Source of the DNA: JADJPO01 sp963828555
GTDB taxonomy: Bacteria > Actinomycetota > Actinomycetes > Actinomycetales > Kineosporiaceae
Length of the DNA: 64,000 nucleotides
Reading direction: 5' to 3'
Assembly: GCA_963828555.1 (NCBI GenBank)
Contig: CAWHEL010000005.1
Span: forward strand, 248,001-312,000
In this document: piece by piece, positions 32,988-42,420 of the stretch
How the letters are laid out: every line of letters begins with the position of its first letter
How positions within the stretch are numbered: position 1 is the first letter of the stretch
Translations under genes and position numbers: made by a program
Notes under the pieces: generated by a model
Seen by the model: the letters and a program-made list of their open reading frames with translations, nothing else
Told to the model about the DNA's origin: nothing
Databases searched by the model: none

Positions 32988-35600
32988 CTACAGGGCCTCG
33001 AGGGAGGCGGTGAGGCGGGCGACATCGGCCTCGCCGCGGACGGCGCGTTCGCGGATCGCCGCCACCACAGGCTCGGGCGCCTTGGCCAGGAACTGCGCGT
33101 TGGCCAGCTTGGCCTGTGCCTGAGCCAAGTCCTTGACCGCCGCCGCCAGATCCCGGTCCAGCCGCTTGCGCTCAGCCGCGACGTCGATCGCCCCGTGCAG
33201 GTCGAGTTCGATCCGCGCGCCGCCGACGGTCAGCGTCGAGGAGGTGTCGAACTCGGCCCCGGCCGGGGTCAGCATGGCCAGGGCGCGGATCTCCGCCTCG
33301 TGCGCCGCCAACGCCGGCGGCAGCCCGCCAACCCGGGCCGGCACCCGCTTGCCCGGCGGAAGCCCCTGGTCGGAGCGGAACCGGCGCACCTCGGTGACCA
33401 ACTCCTGCAGGGCCGCGATCTCGCTCTCGGCCACCGCATCGGCCCGGGCAGACTCCGGCACGGGCCACGGCGCGACCACCAGGGACTCGCCGCCGGCCAG
33501 CTCGGTCCACAGCGCCTCGGTGACGAACGGCGTCACCGGGTGCAACAGGCGTAGCACAGTGTCCAGCACCTCGCCGAGCACCCGCCGGGTGACGTCCGCC
33601 GCGGCCCCGCCCTCCTTGAACGGCAGCTTCGACAGCTCCAGGTACCAGTCGCAGACCTCGTCCCACACGAAGTGGTAGAGCACATCGGAGAGCTTCGCGA
33701 ACTGGAAGTCGTCGTAGGCGGCGTCCGCCTGCGCGGTCACCGCGGCCAGCCGGGAGAGGATCCAACGGTCCACCACCGACTGCTCGGAGACTTGCGGCAG
33801 CGGGCCGGAGACCGTCGCCCCGTTGAGCAGCGCGAACCGGGTCGCGTTCCAGAGCTTGGTGCAGAAATTGCGGCTGCCGGCGACCCACTCCTCACCGATC
33901 GGCACGTCGGTGCCCGGGTTGGCGCCGCGGGCCAGGGTGAACCGCAGCGCGTCGGCGCCGTAGGCGTCCATCCAGTCCAGCGGGTCGACCACGTTCCCCT
34001 TGGACTTGCTCATCTTGCGGCCGTGCTGGTCACGCACCAGACCGGTCAGCGCAATGGTGTGGAACGGCGCCACGCCGTCCATCGCGTACAGGCCGAACAT
34101 CATCATCCGGGCGACCCAGAAGAAGATGATGTCGTAACCGGTGAGCAGCACATCGGTCGGGTAGAACCGGCGCAGATCGGCGGTCTGCTCGGGCCAGCCC
34201 AGGGTCGAGAACGGCCACAGCGCACTGGAGAACCAGGTGTCCAGCACGTCGTTGTCCTGGGTCCAGCCCTCGGGAGCCACGTCGTCCGGGCCCAGACACA
34301 TCTGCTCGCCCTCGGGCGAGTAGTAGACCGGGATCCGGTGCCCCCACCAGAGCTGCCGCGAGATGCACCAGTCGTGCATGTTGTCGACCCAGTCGAAGTA
34401 CCGCGGCGCCATCGTGGTGGGGTGGATCGCCACCCGGCCGTCGCGGACGGCGTCCCCGGCGGCCCGCGCCAGCGGGCCGACCTTGACGAACCACTGCAGG
34501 CTCAGTCGTGGCTCGACCACGGTCTGGCAGCGCTGACAATGGCCCACGGCGTGCAGGTAGGGCCGCTTCTCGGCGACGATCCGGCCCTCCTCGCGCAGGG
34601 CGGCGACCACGGCCGGGCGGGCCTCGAACCGGTCCAGACCCTGGAAAGGGCCTGGCGTCGTGACGAGGCCGCGCTCGTCCAGCATGGTGATCGAGGGCAG
34701 CCCGTGCCGCTGGCCGATCTCGAAGTCGTTCGGGTCGTGGGCCGGCGTCACCTTCACCGCCCCGGTGCCGAACGCCGGGTCCACATGTGCATCAGCCACG
34801 ATCGGGATTCGCCGGTCGGTCAGCGGCAGGGACACCTCGGTGCCGATCAGGTGGGCGTACCGCGCGTCGTCCGGGTGGACGGCGACCGCGGTGTCACCGA
34901 GCATCGTCTCGGCCCGGGTGGTCGCCACCACGACCGAGGCCTCGCCCTCGCCATAGCGGATCGAGACCAGTTCGCCGTCGTCGTCGGAGTGCTCGACCTC
35001 GATGTCGCTCAGCGCAGTCTGGCAGCGCGGGCACCAGTTGATGATGCGCTCGGCCCGGTAGATCAGTTCGTCGTCGTAGAGCCGCTTGAAGATCGTCTGG
35101 ACGGCGCGGCTGAGCCCGGCGTCCATGGTGAAGCGCTCGCGACTCCAATCCACCCCGTCGCCGAGCCGGCGCATCTGGCCGAGGATCCTTCCCCCGTACT
35201 CGTGCTTCCACTCCCAGACCTTGGCCACGAACTCCTCGCGGGAGTAGTCGTGCTTGCTCTTTCCCTCGGTCTCGGCCAGCTGACGCTCGACCAGGGTCTG
35301 CGTGGCGATCCCGGCATGGTCCATGCCCGGCAGCCACAGCACCTCGTACCCCTGCATCCGCCGGCGCCGGGTCAGCGCGTCCATCAGCGCGTGCTGGAAG
35401 GCGTGGCCCAGGTGCAGGCTGCCGGTGACGTTCGGCGGCGGGATCACGATGCAATAGGCCGGCTTGTCACTGCTCTCGTCGGCGGTGAAGTAGCCCCGTT
35501 CCACCCAGCGCTCGTACAGCGGCCCCTCTACCTGTGCCGGCGCGTAGGTCGACGGCAGCGTGGTGGCGGAGCGCGCGGGCGCGGAGGTGGTGTCGGACAT
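32988..35600 (-). CDS. valS: valine--tRNA ligase
   Basis: An 870-residue class I ValRS. HIGH is present as PPPNVTGSLHLGHAFQHAL, KMSKS as HGRKMSKSKGNVVDP, and the editing domain includes VKVTPAHDPNDFEIGQRHG. The C-terminal arm (from about 800, GARIELDLHGAIDVAAERKR) forms the coiled coil that contacts tRNA-Val. ATG start MSDTTSAPARS. No T-box is seen upstream, unlike ileS. Confidence 0.97.
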   Translation of the reverse strand: MSDTTSAPARSATTLPSTYAPAQVEGPLYERWVERGYFTADESSDKPAYCIVIPPPNVTGSLHLGHAFQHALMDALTRRRRMQGYEVLWLPGMDHAGIATQTLVERQLAETEGKSKHDYSREEFVAKVWEWKHEYGGRILGQMRRLGDGVDWSRERFTMDAGLSRAVQTIFKRLYDDELIYRAERIINWCPRCQTALSDIEVEHSDDDGELVSIRYGEGEASVVVATTRAETMLGDTAVAVHPDDARYAHLIGTEVSLPLTDRRIPIVADAHVDPAFGTGAVKVTPAHDPNDFEIGQRHGLPSITMLDERGLVTTPGPFQGLDRFEARPAVVAALREEGRIVAEKRPYLHAVGHCQRCQTVVEPRLSLQWFVKVGPLARAAGDAVRDGRVAIHPTTMAPRYFDWVDNMHDWCISRQLWWGHRIPVYYSPEGEQMCLGPDDVAPEGWTQDNDVLDTWFSSALWPFSTLGWPEQTADLRRFYPTDVLLTGYDIIFFWVARMMMFGLYAMDGVAPFHTIALTGLVRDQHGRKMSKSKGNVVDPLDWMDAYGADALRFTLARGANPGTDVPIGEEWVAGSRNFCTKLWNATRFALLNGATVSGPLPQVSEQSVVDRWILSRLAAVTAQADAAYDDFQFAKLSDVLYHFVWDEVCDWYLELSKLPFKEGGAAADVTRRVLGEVLDTVLRLLHPVTPFVTEALWTELAGGESLVVAPWPVPESARADAVAESEIAALQELVTEVRRFRSDQGLPPGKRVPARVGGLPPALAAHEAEIRALAMLTPAGAEFDTSSTLTVGGARIELDLHGAIDVAAERKRLDRDLAAAVKDLAQAQAKLANAQFLAKAPEPVVAAIRERAVRGEADVARLTASLEAL

Positions 35601-35756
35601 GCCCGTGATTCTACGGACCGCCGGTGGCTCCTCCTGCGCCGCCGTGCCACGGTGACACCGCCCAGTGACAGGTACGGGTGATCGTGCGTGTGGCTACTTT
35701 CTGCTAACAGGCACTACGCATTGCAATTGGGGTCGCTTCTGTGTGAGTCTCCGCTC

Positions 35757-36371
35757 ATGACCCAGACAGCTCCCTCTCTGTCTCATTCCTCGCCGAGCCT
35801 TGCGACAGCTCTGGACGACGGCTGGGAACTTGCCATCGCCCTGCACATCGACCCTGAGACCGCGGACGAGCTCTGGCCTCTGTACCTGAGCTCCTTCGAC
35901 GTCCTGCGGATCCAGGCTGCTCAGCGCCACGTGATGACACGCACAGAGTTCGACGATCTGATGCAGGACGACCGCATAGACAAGATCGTCATCCGTGATC
36001 GTCGGGATCGGGCCATCGCCAGCCTGAGCATCATGACCAACCGCTTCGACGCCGTCCCGCTGGTCTCCGGGGCGTACTTTCGCGAGCGTTGGCCCGAGCA
36101 CTACGACAGTGGACGAGTCTGGTACGTCGGCTTCGTCGCGGTCAGGCCCGAGTATCAGCGGACCAGGGCGATGGGCGTGATCATCCAGCACGTCGTTGCC
36201 CAGGGAGGGCGTGAGGGCGGCGTGTTCGCCGTCGACATCTGCGAGTACAACGAGGAGACGCACCGGCTTCCCGCCGCCATCGCCCGCCTCGGCCGGGCGT
36301 TCAATCCCGGGGTCACGCAGATACGTCTCGACGCTCAGGTGTACTGGGCCTACGAGGTGCCGGGAGCATAG
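35757..36371 (+). CDS. acetyltransferase-like (GNAT fold) protein
   Basis: A 204-residue soluble protein starting at ATG 35757. The part around VWYVGFVAVRPEYQRTRAMG has the strand-loop-helix look of GNAT motif A, although the usual Gln/Arg-x-x-Gly-x-Gly loop is not complete. An earlier segment, DKIVIRDRRDRAIASLSIM, would be a GNAT beta-hairpin. It converges with the GGDEF-EAL gene and overlaps it by 59 bases. Family is uncertain: it might be related to acyl-homoserine-lactone-synthase-like or unusual GNAT proteins. Substrate unknown. Confidence 0.55.
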   Translation: MTQTAPSLSHSSPSLATALDDGWELAIALHIDPETADELWPLYLSSFDVLRIQAAQRHVMTRTEFDDLMQDDRIDKIVIRDRRDRAIASLSIMTNRFDAVPLVSGAYFRERWPEHYDSGRVWYVGFVAVRPEYQRTRAMGVIIQHVVAQGGREGGVFAVDICEYNEETHRLPAAIARLGRAFNPGVTQIRLDAQVYWAYEVPGA

Positions 36372-38610
36372 GCGCGGCAGGCGCGGGGGCCTGGCCGAGG
36401 TGGGCGAGGCTGAAGTCAGCACCGCTCACGGCCTTTCCCCATAGCCATCCCTGGCCCCGGTCCACACCGAGGTCGCGCAGCAATGCGTACTGCTCCTCGG
36501 TCTCCACCCCTTCAGCGGTGACCCCCAGGCCGAGTGACTCCGACATGGCGACGATGGCCCTGGCGATGATCTCGTCATGCTGATGCACGCCGAGATCCCG
36601 GACGAAAGCCCGGTCGATCTTGACTCCGGTCACCGGTAGACGGCTGAGATAGCTGAGCGAGGAGTACCCGGTGCCGAAGTCGTCGACGGAGACCTGCACA
36701 CCGAGGTCCCGCAGCCGATGCAGCATGTCCAGCGCCCGGTCGGCATCGGCCATCAACGCCGACTCGGTGAGTTCGATGGTCAAGCAGCGCGCGGGGATGT
36801 CGAGCTGGTCAAGCGCCTGGGAGACCGTCTCGATCAGTCCCTCCCCGGCCAGCTGACGGGCCGAGATGTTCACCGAGATGGAGAACCGGTCGTCGACCAG
36901 GCCGAGCGAGCGCCAGCACGCAAGCTGCTTCATGGACTGGCAGAGCACCCACTCCCCGAGTTCGTTGATCAGCCCCGTTTCCTCGGCGATCGAGATGAAC
37001 TCCGGCGGGGCGACGGCGCCACGCACCGGGTGATCCCACCGGACGAGTGCCTCGGCGCCCAGAATGCTCTGGTCCGCCATGCACGTCAGGGGCTGGTAGG
37101 CCACCCACAGTTGACCCTCCTTGAGGGCGATGCGCAGAGCCAACTCGGTCTCCACCCGGGTACGGATGGAGTCGCGCATCTCTGGGTCGAACACCGTCCA
37201 CCGGTTCCGCCCAGCCTCCTTGGAGCGGTACATCGCCATGTCCGCGTCCCGCAGCAGCGCTTCCAGACTCGGCTGATCCGTACGGATCACCACACCGATC
37301 GAGGCCGTGGTGACCAGTTCGAGTCCGGGAAGCCGGATCGGCTCGGCCAACGTCTCCTGAAGACGAGCGGCCATGGCCAGCGCATTCGGCTCATCTCCCT
37401 CGCCGACCAGGACGAACTCGTCCCCGCTGATCCTGGCCACCAGACTGCTCCGCCCGGACAACGACTGCAGCCGGCTGGCCACCTGCTTGAGCAGCAGGTC
37501 ACCCGTCTCGTGCCCCCAATGGTCGTTGACCAGCTTGAAGCCGTCCAGGTCGAGGTAGAGCAGCCAGGCAGTACCGCCACGCTGTTGGCCCGCAAGCCGG
37601 GCATTGACCGTCGTCGCCAGCAACGCCCGGTTGGGCAGACCGGTCAAGGCGTCATGCGTCGCCTCGTGCAGCCACACTGCCTGGGTCTCGGCCAGGCGTC
37701 GCACTGCGGTGACCGCGCGGGCCACGAGGGCCACGGTGAGCAGGCCGCTGAGCACGATGGCCACACGTCGGCCGGTGTCGACCTCCCGCGTCGCGAGCAG
37801 GACGAGGAAGGGGGCCAGCAGCGCGGGCACGATCAGGCTCAGCCGGAGCAGCGACCAGGGTTGGACCGGCTGCGGCACGATCGAGGAGAACCGGGCCATG
37901 CTCGGGTGCAGCGCAGCGGCGCCCAACGCGACGAAACCGAGCAGAAAGGGCAAGTCCATGATCGCCGAGCCGACCAGCTGTCCACGGGTGCCGATGACCG
38001 CGTAGCCCAAGTCTCCGACGAACAGCATGGCTCCGGACATGGCGATCAACCGGAAGCTGCCGAGCCGTACCGCGGTGGAGAAGGCCAGGTTGACGATGAT
38101 GAACATCGTGAGGACATCGATCACGGGATAGATGCCCGCCAGCCAGGAGATGACGGCCGGCCGGCCGGTGATCGCCGCCGCGGGCAGAGCCAGGTACTGA
38201 ACGGCCGGGGCTGCCATCCCGAGGGAGACGATCAGGCCGTCGATGACGGCATTGCGGTCGAGGCCTCCCGTGCTGCGTAGAAGGAGCACGAGTCCGGCGA
38301 TCATCGCTGTGTAGCCGGTGAGCGTGAGCACGTCTCCGGTCAGCACAAGGATGCCCGTCTGCTGCGCCGCCCACGGCCTGGCCATCACGCCGAGCAGGAA
38401 CATGAGAGTGGACGCGGTCAGCAGCCTCCAGGGCCGCGGCTGGGACGAGGAGTTGATCCGCGGGCCGACCACCAGCGCAGCCATGGTTCCCAGGCCGACC
38501 AGGAGGGAGGCGCCATCGGCCAGAGGGCTGTCGGGCATCAGTGCGTAGAGCAGCCCCAGCAGCGCCCCGAGGACACCGAACCCGCGCGCCAACCCGCCCG
38601 GCCTTACCAC
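36313..38610 (-). CDS. membrane-bound GGDEF-EAL protein (c-di-GMP cyclase/phosphodiesterase)
   Basis: About 765 residues: nine to ten membrane helices (1-315), then GGDEF (about 335-490) and EAL (about 505-750). The cyclase signature is ISGDEFVLV; the inhibitory site is lost (RSSL in place of RxxD). The EAL domain keeps GAEALVRWDHP, VNISARQL, IELTESAL, VDDFGTGYSS, KIDRAFV and TAEGVETEEQ, so phosphodiesterase activity is plausible and both activities could be regulated by the sensor helices. The GTG at 38610 has GGGGAGG upstream and is preferred; the frame runs on to 38811. A broken EAL gene lies directly upstream. Confidence 0.88.
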   Translation of the reverse strand: MVRPGGLARGFGVLGALLGLLYALMPDSPLADGASLLVGLGTMAALVVGPRINSSSQPRPWRLLTASTLMFLLGVMARPWAAQQTGILVLTGDVLTLTGYTAMIAGLVLLLRSTGGLDRNAVIDGLIVSLGMAAPAVQYLALPAAAITGRPAVISWLAGIYPVIDVLTMFIIVNLAFSTAVRLGSFRLIAMSGAMLFVGDLGYAVIGTRGQLVGSAIMDLPFLLGFVALGAAALHPSMARFSSIVPQPVQPWSLLRLSLIVPALLAPFLVLLATREVDTGRRVAIVLSGLLTVALVARAVTAVRRLAETQAVWLHEATHDALTGLPNRALLATTVNARLAGQQRGGTAWLLYLDLDGFKLVNDHWGHETGDLLLKQVASRLQSLSGRSSLVARISGDEFVLVGEGDEPNALAMAARLQETLAEPIRLPGLELVTTASIGVVIRTDQPSLEALLRDADMAMYRSKEAGRNRWTVFDPEMRDSIRTRVETELALRIALKEGQLWVAYQPLTCMADQSILGAEALVRWDHPVRGAVAPPEFISIAEETGLINELGEWVLCQSMKQLACWRSLGLVDDRFSISVNISARQLAGEGLIETVSQALDQLDIPARCLTIELTESALMADADRALDMLHRLRDLGVQVSVDDFGTGYSSLSYLSRLPVTGVKIDRAFVRDLGVHQHDEIIARAIVAMSESLGLGVTAEGVETEEQYALLRDLGVDRGQGWLWGKAVSGADFSLAHLGQAPAPAAPMLPAPRRPSTPERRDVSA

Positions 38611-38701
38611 CGAGCCTCCCCTGCACATCGCGTTGAGGTAGCCGAAACCCGTACCTGTGTGATCGGCCCGTTCGCGGGCCAACCTGAGCGATTGCCGGTC
38701 G

Positions 38702-39308
38702 TCAGACGCGAGCGGACCGGGCAGCCCACTGGGCGAGCCATTCGGTGAGTCGCGCGGCCGGCATCGGCCGAGTGAAGTGGTGGCCCTGCAGCACGTCATA
38801 ACCGAGGGCAACCAGTTCCTGGGCCGTCTCCTCGTTCTCGACGCCCTCGGCCACCGTGCGCAGGCCGAGGCCGTGCGCCATCTGGTTCGTGGTGGTGATG
38901 ATCATGTGGCTGCGCGGGTCCTCCAGCAGCGCGGCCACGAAGGACCGGTCGATCTTCAGTTCCTGGATCGGAAGCTCACGCAGGTAGGCCAGCGAGGAGA
39001 ACCCCGTGCCGTAGTCGTCGATCGAGACCTGCAGCCCATGCCGCCGGATGTCCTGGATCACCTCGCGCGCCCGGGCGGGCTCGGCGATGAAGGAGTCCTC
39101 GGTGACCTCGACGATGATCGATTCCGGGGCCAGCCCGGCGGACGCCGCCTCGTCGAAGAGCCGGCCGAGGGCCAGGTGAGGGAAAGGCCATCTGAGCCTG
39201 TCCGCTGCGGTGCATCACCCCGGTCGCCGCGGTCCAGAGCAGCAATCCGGCGGCCAGCCAGAGCAGTGCCGGACGCCGGACATGGGAACGGGCGAAGGTC
39301 CCTCGCAC
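38702..39308 (-). pseudogene. broken EAL-domain gene (5' piece fused out of frame to 3' piece)
   Basis: The C-terminal half of an EAL domain is intact from about 39183 to 38702: LGRLFDEAASAGLAPE, IIVEVTEDSFIAE, VSIDDYGTGFSSL, ELKIDRSFV and TVAEGVENEE are all recognisable. Upstream, a different frame (GTG near 39308) encodes a membrane start, VRRPALLWLAAGLLLWTAA. The two pieces meet near 39184 in different frames, and the GGDEF and first half of EAL are missing, so an internal deletion of more than 1 kb has probably occurred. It lies beside an intact GGDEF-EAL gene, perhaps once a tandem pair. Confidence 0.75.
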
Positions 39309-39400
39309 CCCGTGGGCGTGGGGCTGAACCGTCTGGGACGGCCTCTGGTCTCCCTGCACCCCATCACATCGGCAGGAAGCCGTGATCACCTGATCCCTCG

Positions 39401-39420
39401 GCCTGCCTCCTTCGGCAGGC
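39401..39420 (-). terminator. hairpin downstream of the SDR gene
   Basis: GCCTGCC (39401-39407) and GGCAGGC (39414-39420) pair perfectly around a 6-base loop, eight bases beyond the SDR stop at 39428. Confidence 0.65.
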
Positions 39421-39427
39421 GCGACGG

Positions 39428-40186
39428 TCAGCTCGGCTCGCGCGCCACCAGGTGCTGGGCCGCCTGGGCGCGCGGCCGGACCACGAGCAGATCGATGTTG
39501 ACGTGGTGAGGGAGGTTCAGCGTCCACGCCACGCACTCGGCGACATCGGCGGCGCTGAGCGGCTCGCGCACCCCGGCGTAGATCGACTCTGCCTTCGCCG
39601 CGTCACCGCGGGCCCGCTTGACCGAGAACTCCTCGGTCTTGACCATGCCGGGCGCGATCTCGATCACCCGGATCGGCTCACCGACCAGTTCCAGACGCAG
39701 GGTGCGGGCGATGGCGCCTTCGGCGTGCTTGGCAGCGCTGTAGCCGGCCCCGCCCGGATAGGTGATCAGCGCAGCGGTCGAGGTCATGAACAGGACGTCG
39801 CCACGTCCGCCGGCGCGCAGCGCCGGCAGCAGGGCCTGGGTCAGCCGCAGTGCCCCGAGCGTGTTCACCTCGAACATCGCCCGCCAGTCGTCCACCCCAC
39901 CGGCCTCGACCGTCTCGAACCCGATCGCTCCCCCGGCATTGTTGACCAGCGCGTGGCAGACCCCGTCGACCGCAGCCGCCTCGGCGATCCGCGCCACGTC
40001 GTCCGCCTGCGTGACGTCGGCGACGCACACGTCGCACCCGGTCTCCGCCGCCAGCGCCTCGAGCCTGTCGGCCCGCCGCGCCACCGCCAGCAGCGACCAC
40101 CCACCGGCACACAGTGCCCGCACCGTAGCCGCCCCGATCCCACTACTGGCCCCCGTGACCACAGCCCGCAACGAAGTCGACGTCAT
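39428..40186 (-). CDS. SDR family oxidoreductase
   Basis: A 252-residue classical short-chain dehydrogenase/reductase. The NADP(H) motif is VVTGASSGIGAATV; LVNNAGGAIG is the strand-4 motif; catalytic Tyr and Lys are in YSAAKHAEGAIA, with the upstream Ser in MTSTAALITYPG. It resembles YdfG-like NADP-dependent dehydrogenases of serine and 3-hydroxy acids. ATG at 40186; upstream in-frame sequence to 40249 looks noncoding. Stands alone between clpX and the EAL region. Confidence 0.88.
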   Translation of the reverse strand: MTSTSLRAVVTGASSGIGAATVRALCAGGWSLLAVARRADRLEALAAETGCDVCVADVTQADDVARIAEAAAVDGVCHALVNNAGGAIGFETVEAGGVDDWRAMFEVNTLGALRLTQALLPALRAGGRGDVLFMTSTAALITYPGGAGYSAAKHAEGAIARTLRLELVGEPIRVIEIAPGMVKTEEFSVKRARGDAAKAESIYAGVREPLSAADVAECVAWTLNLPHHVNIDLLVVRPRAQAAQHLVAREPS

Positions 40187-40270
40187 GCCGAGCAGCCTAA
40201 CCAGCCCCCGCGGGGCTCGATCCGGCCAGCGGAAAGGCCCTCCAGCCACAGCGCCCCCGTCGCGGGCACC

Positions 40271-40325
40271 GAGTGGTCAATAACGCACCATCCTGGGCGC
40301 AGAAACGGGCCCGAATCGACCACTC
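40271..40325. repeat. diverged third copy of the hairpin repeat family
   Basis: Outer arms GAGTGGTC (40271-40278) and GACCACTC (40318-40325) match the ends of the elements at 4109 and 5020. Read on the minus strand the copy continues GATTCGGGCCCGTTTCTGCG, closely parallel to the left arm and loop of copies 1 and 2. The inner arms have diverged so only the ends pair well. It fills most of the gap between SDR and clpX. Confidence 0.65.
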
Positions 40326-40372
40326 ACCACGCTCGCCTGCTCGGCCAAGGGTCGCGAGCAGACCAGATCAGA

Positions 40373-41653
40373 TCAGGCCGACTTCTCCCGCGGCGCCCGA
40401 GGCTTGCGCGAGGGAGCCTCACGCGGCACCAGCGTCGGGTTCACGTTCTCCAGCACGACCTCGCGGCTCACCACCACCCGCGCCACGTCGTCCCGGCTAG
40501 GCACGTCGAACATGACCGGAAGCAGCACTTCTTCCATGATCGCGCGCAGGCCACGGGCCCCGGTGCCGCGCAGGATGGCCTGGTCGGCCACGGCCTGCAG
40601 TGCATCGTCGCTGAACTCGAGCTCGACCCCGTCGATCTCGAACATCCGCTGGTACTGCTTGACCAGCGCGTTCTTCGGCGCGGTCAGGATGGAGACCAGC
40701 GCCTCCCGGTCGAGGTGGGTGACCGTGGTGATCACTGGGAGTCGGCCGATGAACTCGGGGATCAGCCCGAACTTGAGTAGGTCCTCCGGCATGACCTCGG
40801 CGTAGGCGTCGATCTCCTCGCGCCGGGCGTGCAGCTGGGCCCCGAAACCGATGCCGCGCTTGCCGACTCGGTTCTGGATGATCTGCTCCAGGCCAGCGAA
40901 TGCGCCACCCACGATGAACAGCACGTTGGTGGTGTCGATCTGGATGAACTCCTGGTGCGGATGCTTGCGGCCACCCTGTGGCGGCACACTCGCGGTGGTG
41001 CCTTCCAGAATCTTCAGCAGCGCCTGTTGCACGCCTTCGCCGGAGACATCGCGGGTGATCGACGGGTTCTCGCTCTTGCGAGCGATCTTGTCGACCTCGT
41101 CGATGTAGATGATGCCGGTCTCAGCCTTCTTGACGTCGTAGTCGGCTGCCTGGATCAGCTTGAGCAGGATGTTCTCGACATCCTCGCCGACGTAGCCGGC
41201 CTCGGTCAGCGCCGTGGCGTCGGCGATGGCGAACGGCACGTTCAGCATCTTGGCCAGGGTCTGGGCGAGATAGGTCTTGCCACAGCCGGTGGGCCCGATC
41301 AGCAGGATGTTCGACTTCGCGATCTCAATCGGGTCCTCACCGCGACGGGAGGGTTCACCGGCCTGGATCCGCTTGTAGTGGTTGTAGACGGCGACGGCAA
41401 GGGACTTCTTCGCCGGCTCCTGCCCGACCACGTACTGCTCGAGGAACTCGAAGATCTCCTTCGGCTTCGGCAGCTCGACCAGGCCCAGTTCACTGGCCTC
41501 GGCGAGTTCCTCCTCGATGATCTCGTTGCAGAGGTCGATGCACTCGTCGCAGATGTACACGCCAGGGCCGGCGATCAACTTCTTCACCTGCTTCTGGCTC
41601 TTTCCGCAGAACGAGCACTTCAGCAGGTCGCCACCGTCACCGATGCGTGCCAC
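40373..41653 (-). CDS. clpX: ATP-dependent Clp protease ATP-binding subunit ClpX
   Basis: A 426-residue ClpX unfoldase. The N-terminal zinc-binding domain has CSFCGKSQ and CDECIDLC; the AAA+ core has Walker A LIGPTGCGKTYLAQTL, Walker B GIIYIDEVDKIA, and the pore-loop region; the IGF loop that docks ClpP is present as KRGIGFGAQ. The GTG at 41653 follows AAGGA; an upstream ATG at 41686 is less likely. clpP2 and clpP1 lie upstream on the same strand. Confidence 0.97.
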   Translation of the reverse strand: MARIGDGGDLLKCSFCGKSQKQVKKLIAGPGVYICDECIDLCNEIIEEELAEASELGLVELPKPKEIFEFLEQYVVGQEPAKKSLAVAVYNHYKRIQAGEPSRRGEDPIEIAKSNILLIGPTGCGKTYLAQTLAKMLNVPFAIADATALTEAGYVGEDVENILLKLIQAADYDVKKAETGIIYIDEVDKIARKSENPSITRDVSGEGVQQALLKILEGTTASVPPQGGRKHPHQEFIQIDTTNVLFIVGGAFAGLEQIIQNRVGKRGIGFGAQLHARREEIDAYAEVMPEDLLKFGLIPEFIGRLPVITTVTHLDREALVSILTAPKNALVKQYQRMFEIDGVELEFSDDALQAVADQAILRGTGARGLRAIMEEVLLPVMFDVPSRDDVARVVVSREVVLENVNPTLVPREAPSRKPRAPREKSA

Positions 41654-41755
41654 GAGGTGTCCTTCCTCACTGCCGGGTATACCCATTGAACGCCACCCGG
41701 GGCCTGATGTCAGCGGATATGCCGCTCGGGCCCGAGGTGTTTCAGCCGGGCGGCC

Positions 41756-42376
41756 TTACTCAGGATGGGCGATCTTGCGGCTTTCCAGCACCTGGTCGAC
41801 CAGCCCGTACTCGACGGCCTGTGCGGCGGTGAGGATCTTGTCGCGTTCGATGTCGACGCGCACCTGCTCGACGCTGCGGTTGGAGTGCTTGGCCAGGATC
41901 TCCTCCAGCCACTCCCGCATCCGCTGCACCTCGTTGGCCTGGATCTCGATGTCCGAGGCCTGGCCGTAGTCACTGCCGGCCAGGGCCGGCTGGTGGATCA
42001 TGACCCGGGCGTTCGGCAGGGCCAGGCGCTTGCCCTTGGTGCCTGCCGCCAACAGCACCGCCGCCGCCGAGGCCGCCTGCCCGAGGCAGGTGGTCTGGAT
42101 GTCGGGCTTGATGTACTGCATGGTGTCGTAGATCGCGGTCAGCGCGGTGAACGAGCCGCCCGGAGAGTTGATGTACATCATGATGTCGCGGTCCGGATCG
42201 GCCGACTCCAGCACGATCAACTGGGCCATGATGTCGTCCGCCGAGGTGTCGTCGACCGGGGCGCCGAGAAAGATGATCCGGTCCTCGAACAGTTTGTTGT
42301 AGGGGTCCTGGCGCTTGAGCCCGTAGGCCGTGCGCTCCTCGAACTGCGGGACGATGTAGCGACCCGTGGGGTTCAT
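41756..42376 (-). CDS. clpP2: Clp protease proteolytic subunit ClpP2
   Basis: A 206-residue ClpP. Catalytic Ser is in CLGQAASAAAVLLAAG, His in MIHQPALAGS, and Asp in VRVDIERDKILTA. Together with ClpP1 it forms the mixed ClpP1P2 tetradecamer of actinobacteria. It starts 44 bases after clpP1; the clpX start lies 102 bases downstream. ATG at 42376 is clear from MNPTGRYIVPQFEERT. Confidence 0.96.
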   Translation of the reverse strand: MNPTGRYIVPQFEERTAYGLKRQDPYNKLFEDRIIFLGAPVDDTSADDIMAQLIVLESADPDRDIMMYINSPGGSFTALTAIYDTMQYIKPDIQTTCLGQAASAAAVLLAAGTKGKRLALPNARVMIHQPALAGSDYGQASDIEIQANEVQRMREWLEEILAKHSNRSVEQVRVDIERDKILTAAQAVEYGLVDQVLESRKIAHPE

Positions 42377-42420
42377 CTGCACTGCTCCTCGGCTCAGGTG
42401 TGGTCTGTTCACGGGGCGGC

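Noticed and set aside
33672..35681. 669-codon plus-strand open frame opposite valS
   Set aside because: Antisense shadow with repetitive His/Gln/Arg composition and no recognisable motif.
35601..35756. T-box upstream of valS
   Set aside because: No AGGTGG-ACCGCG motif or terminator/sequestrator pairing found, unlike the ileS leader.
39309..39427. c-di-GMP (GEMM-type) riboswitch upstream of the broken EAL gene
   Set aside because: The region has a terminator hairpin and a few short repeats, but I could not find the conserved GEMM core.
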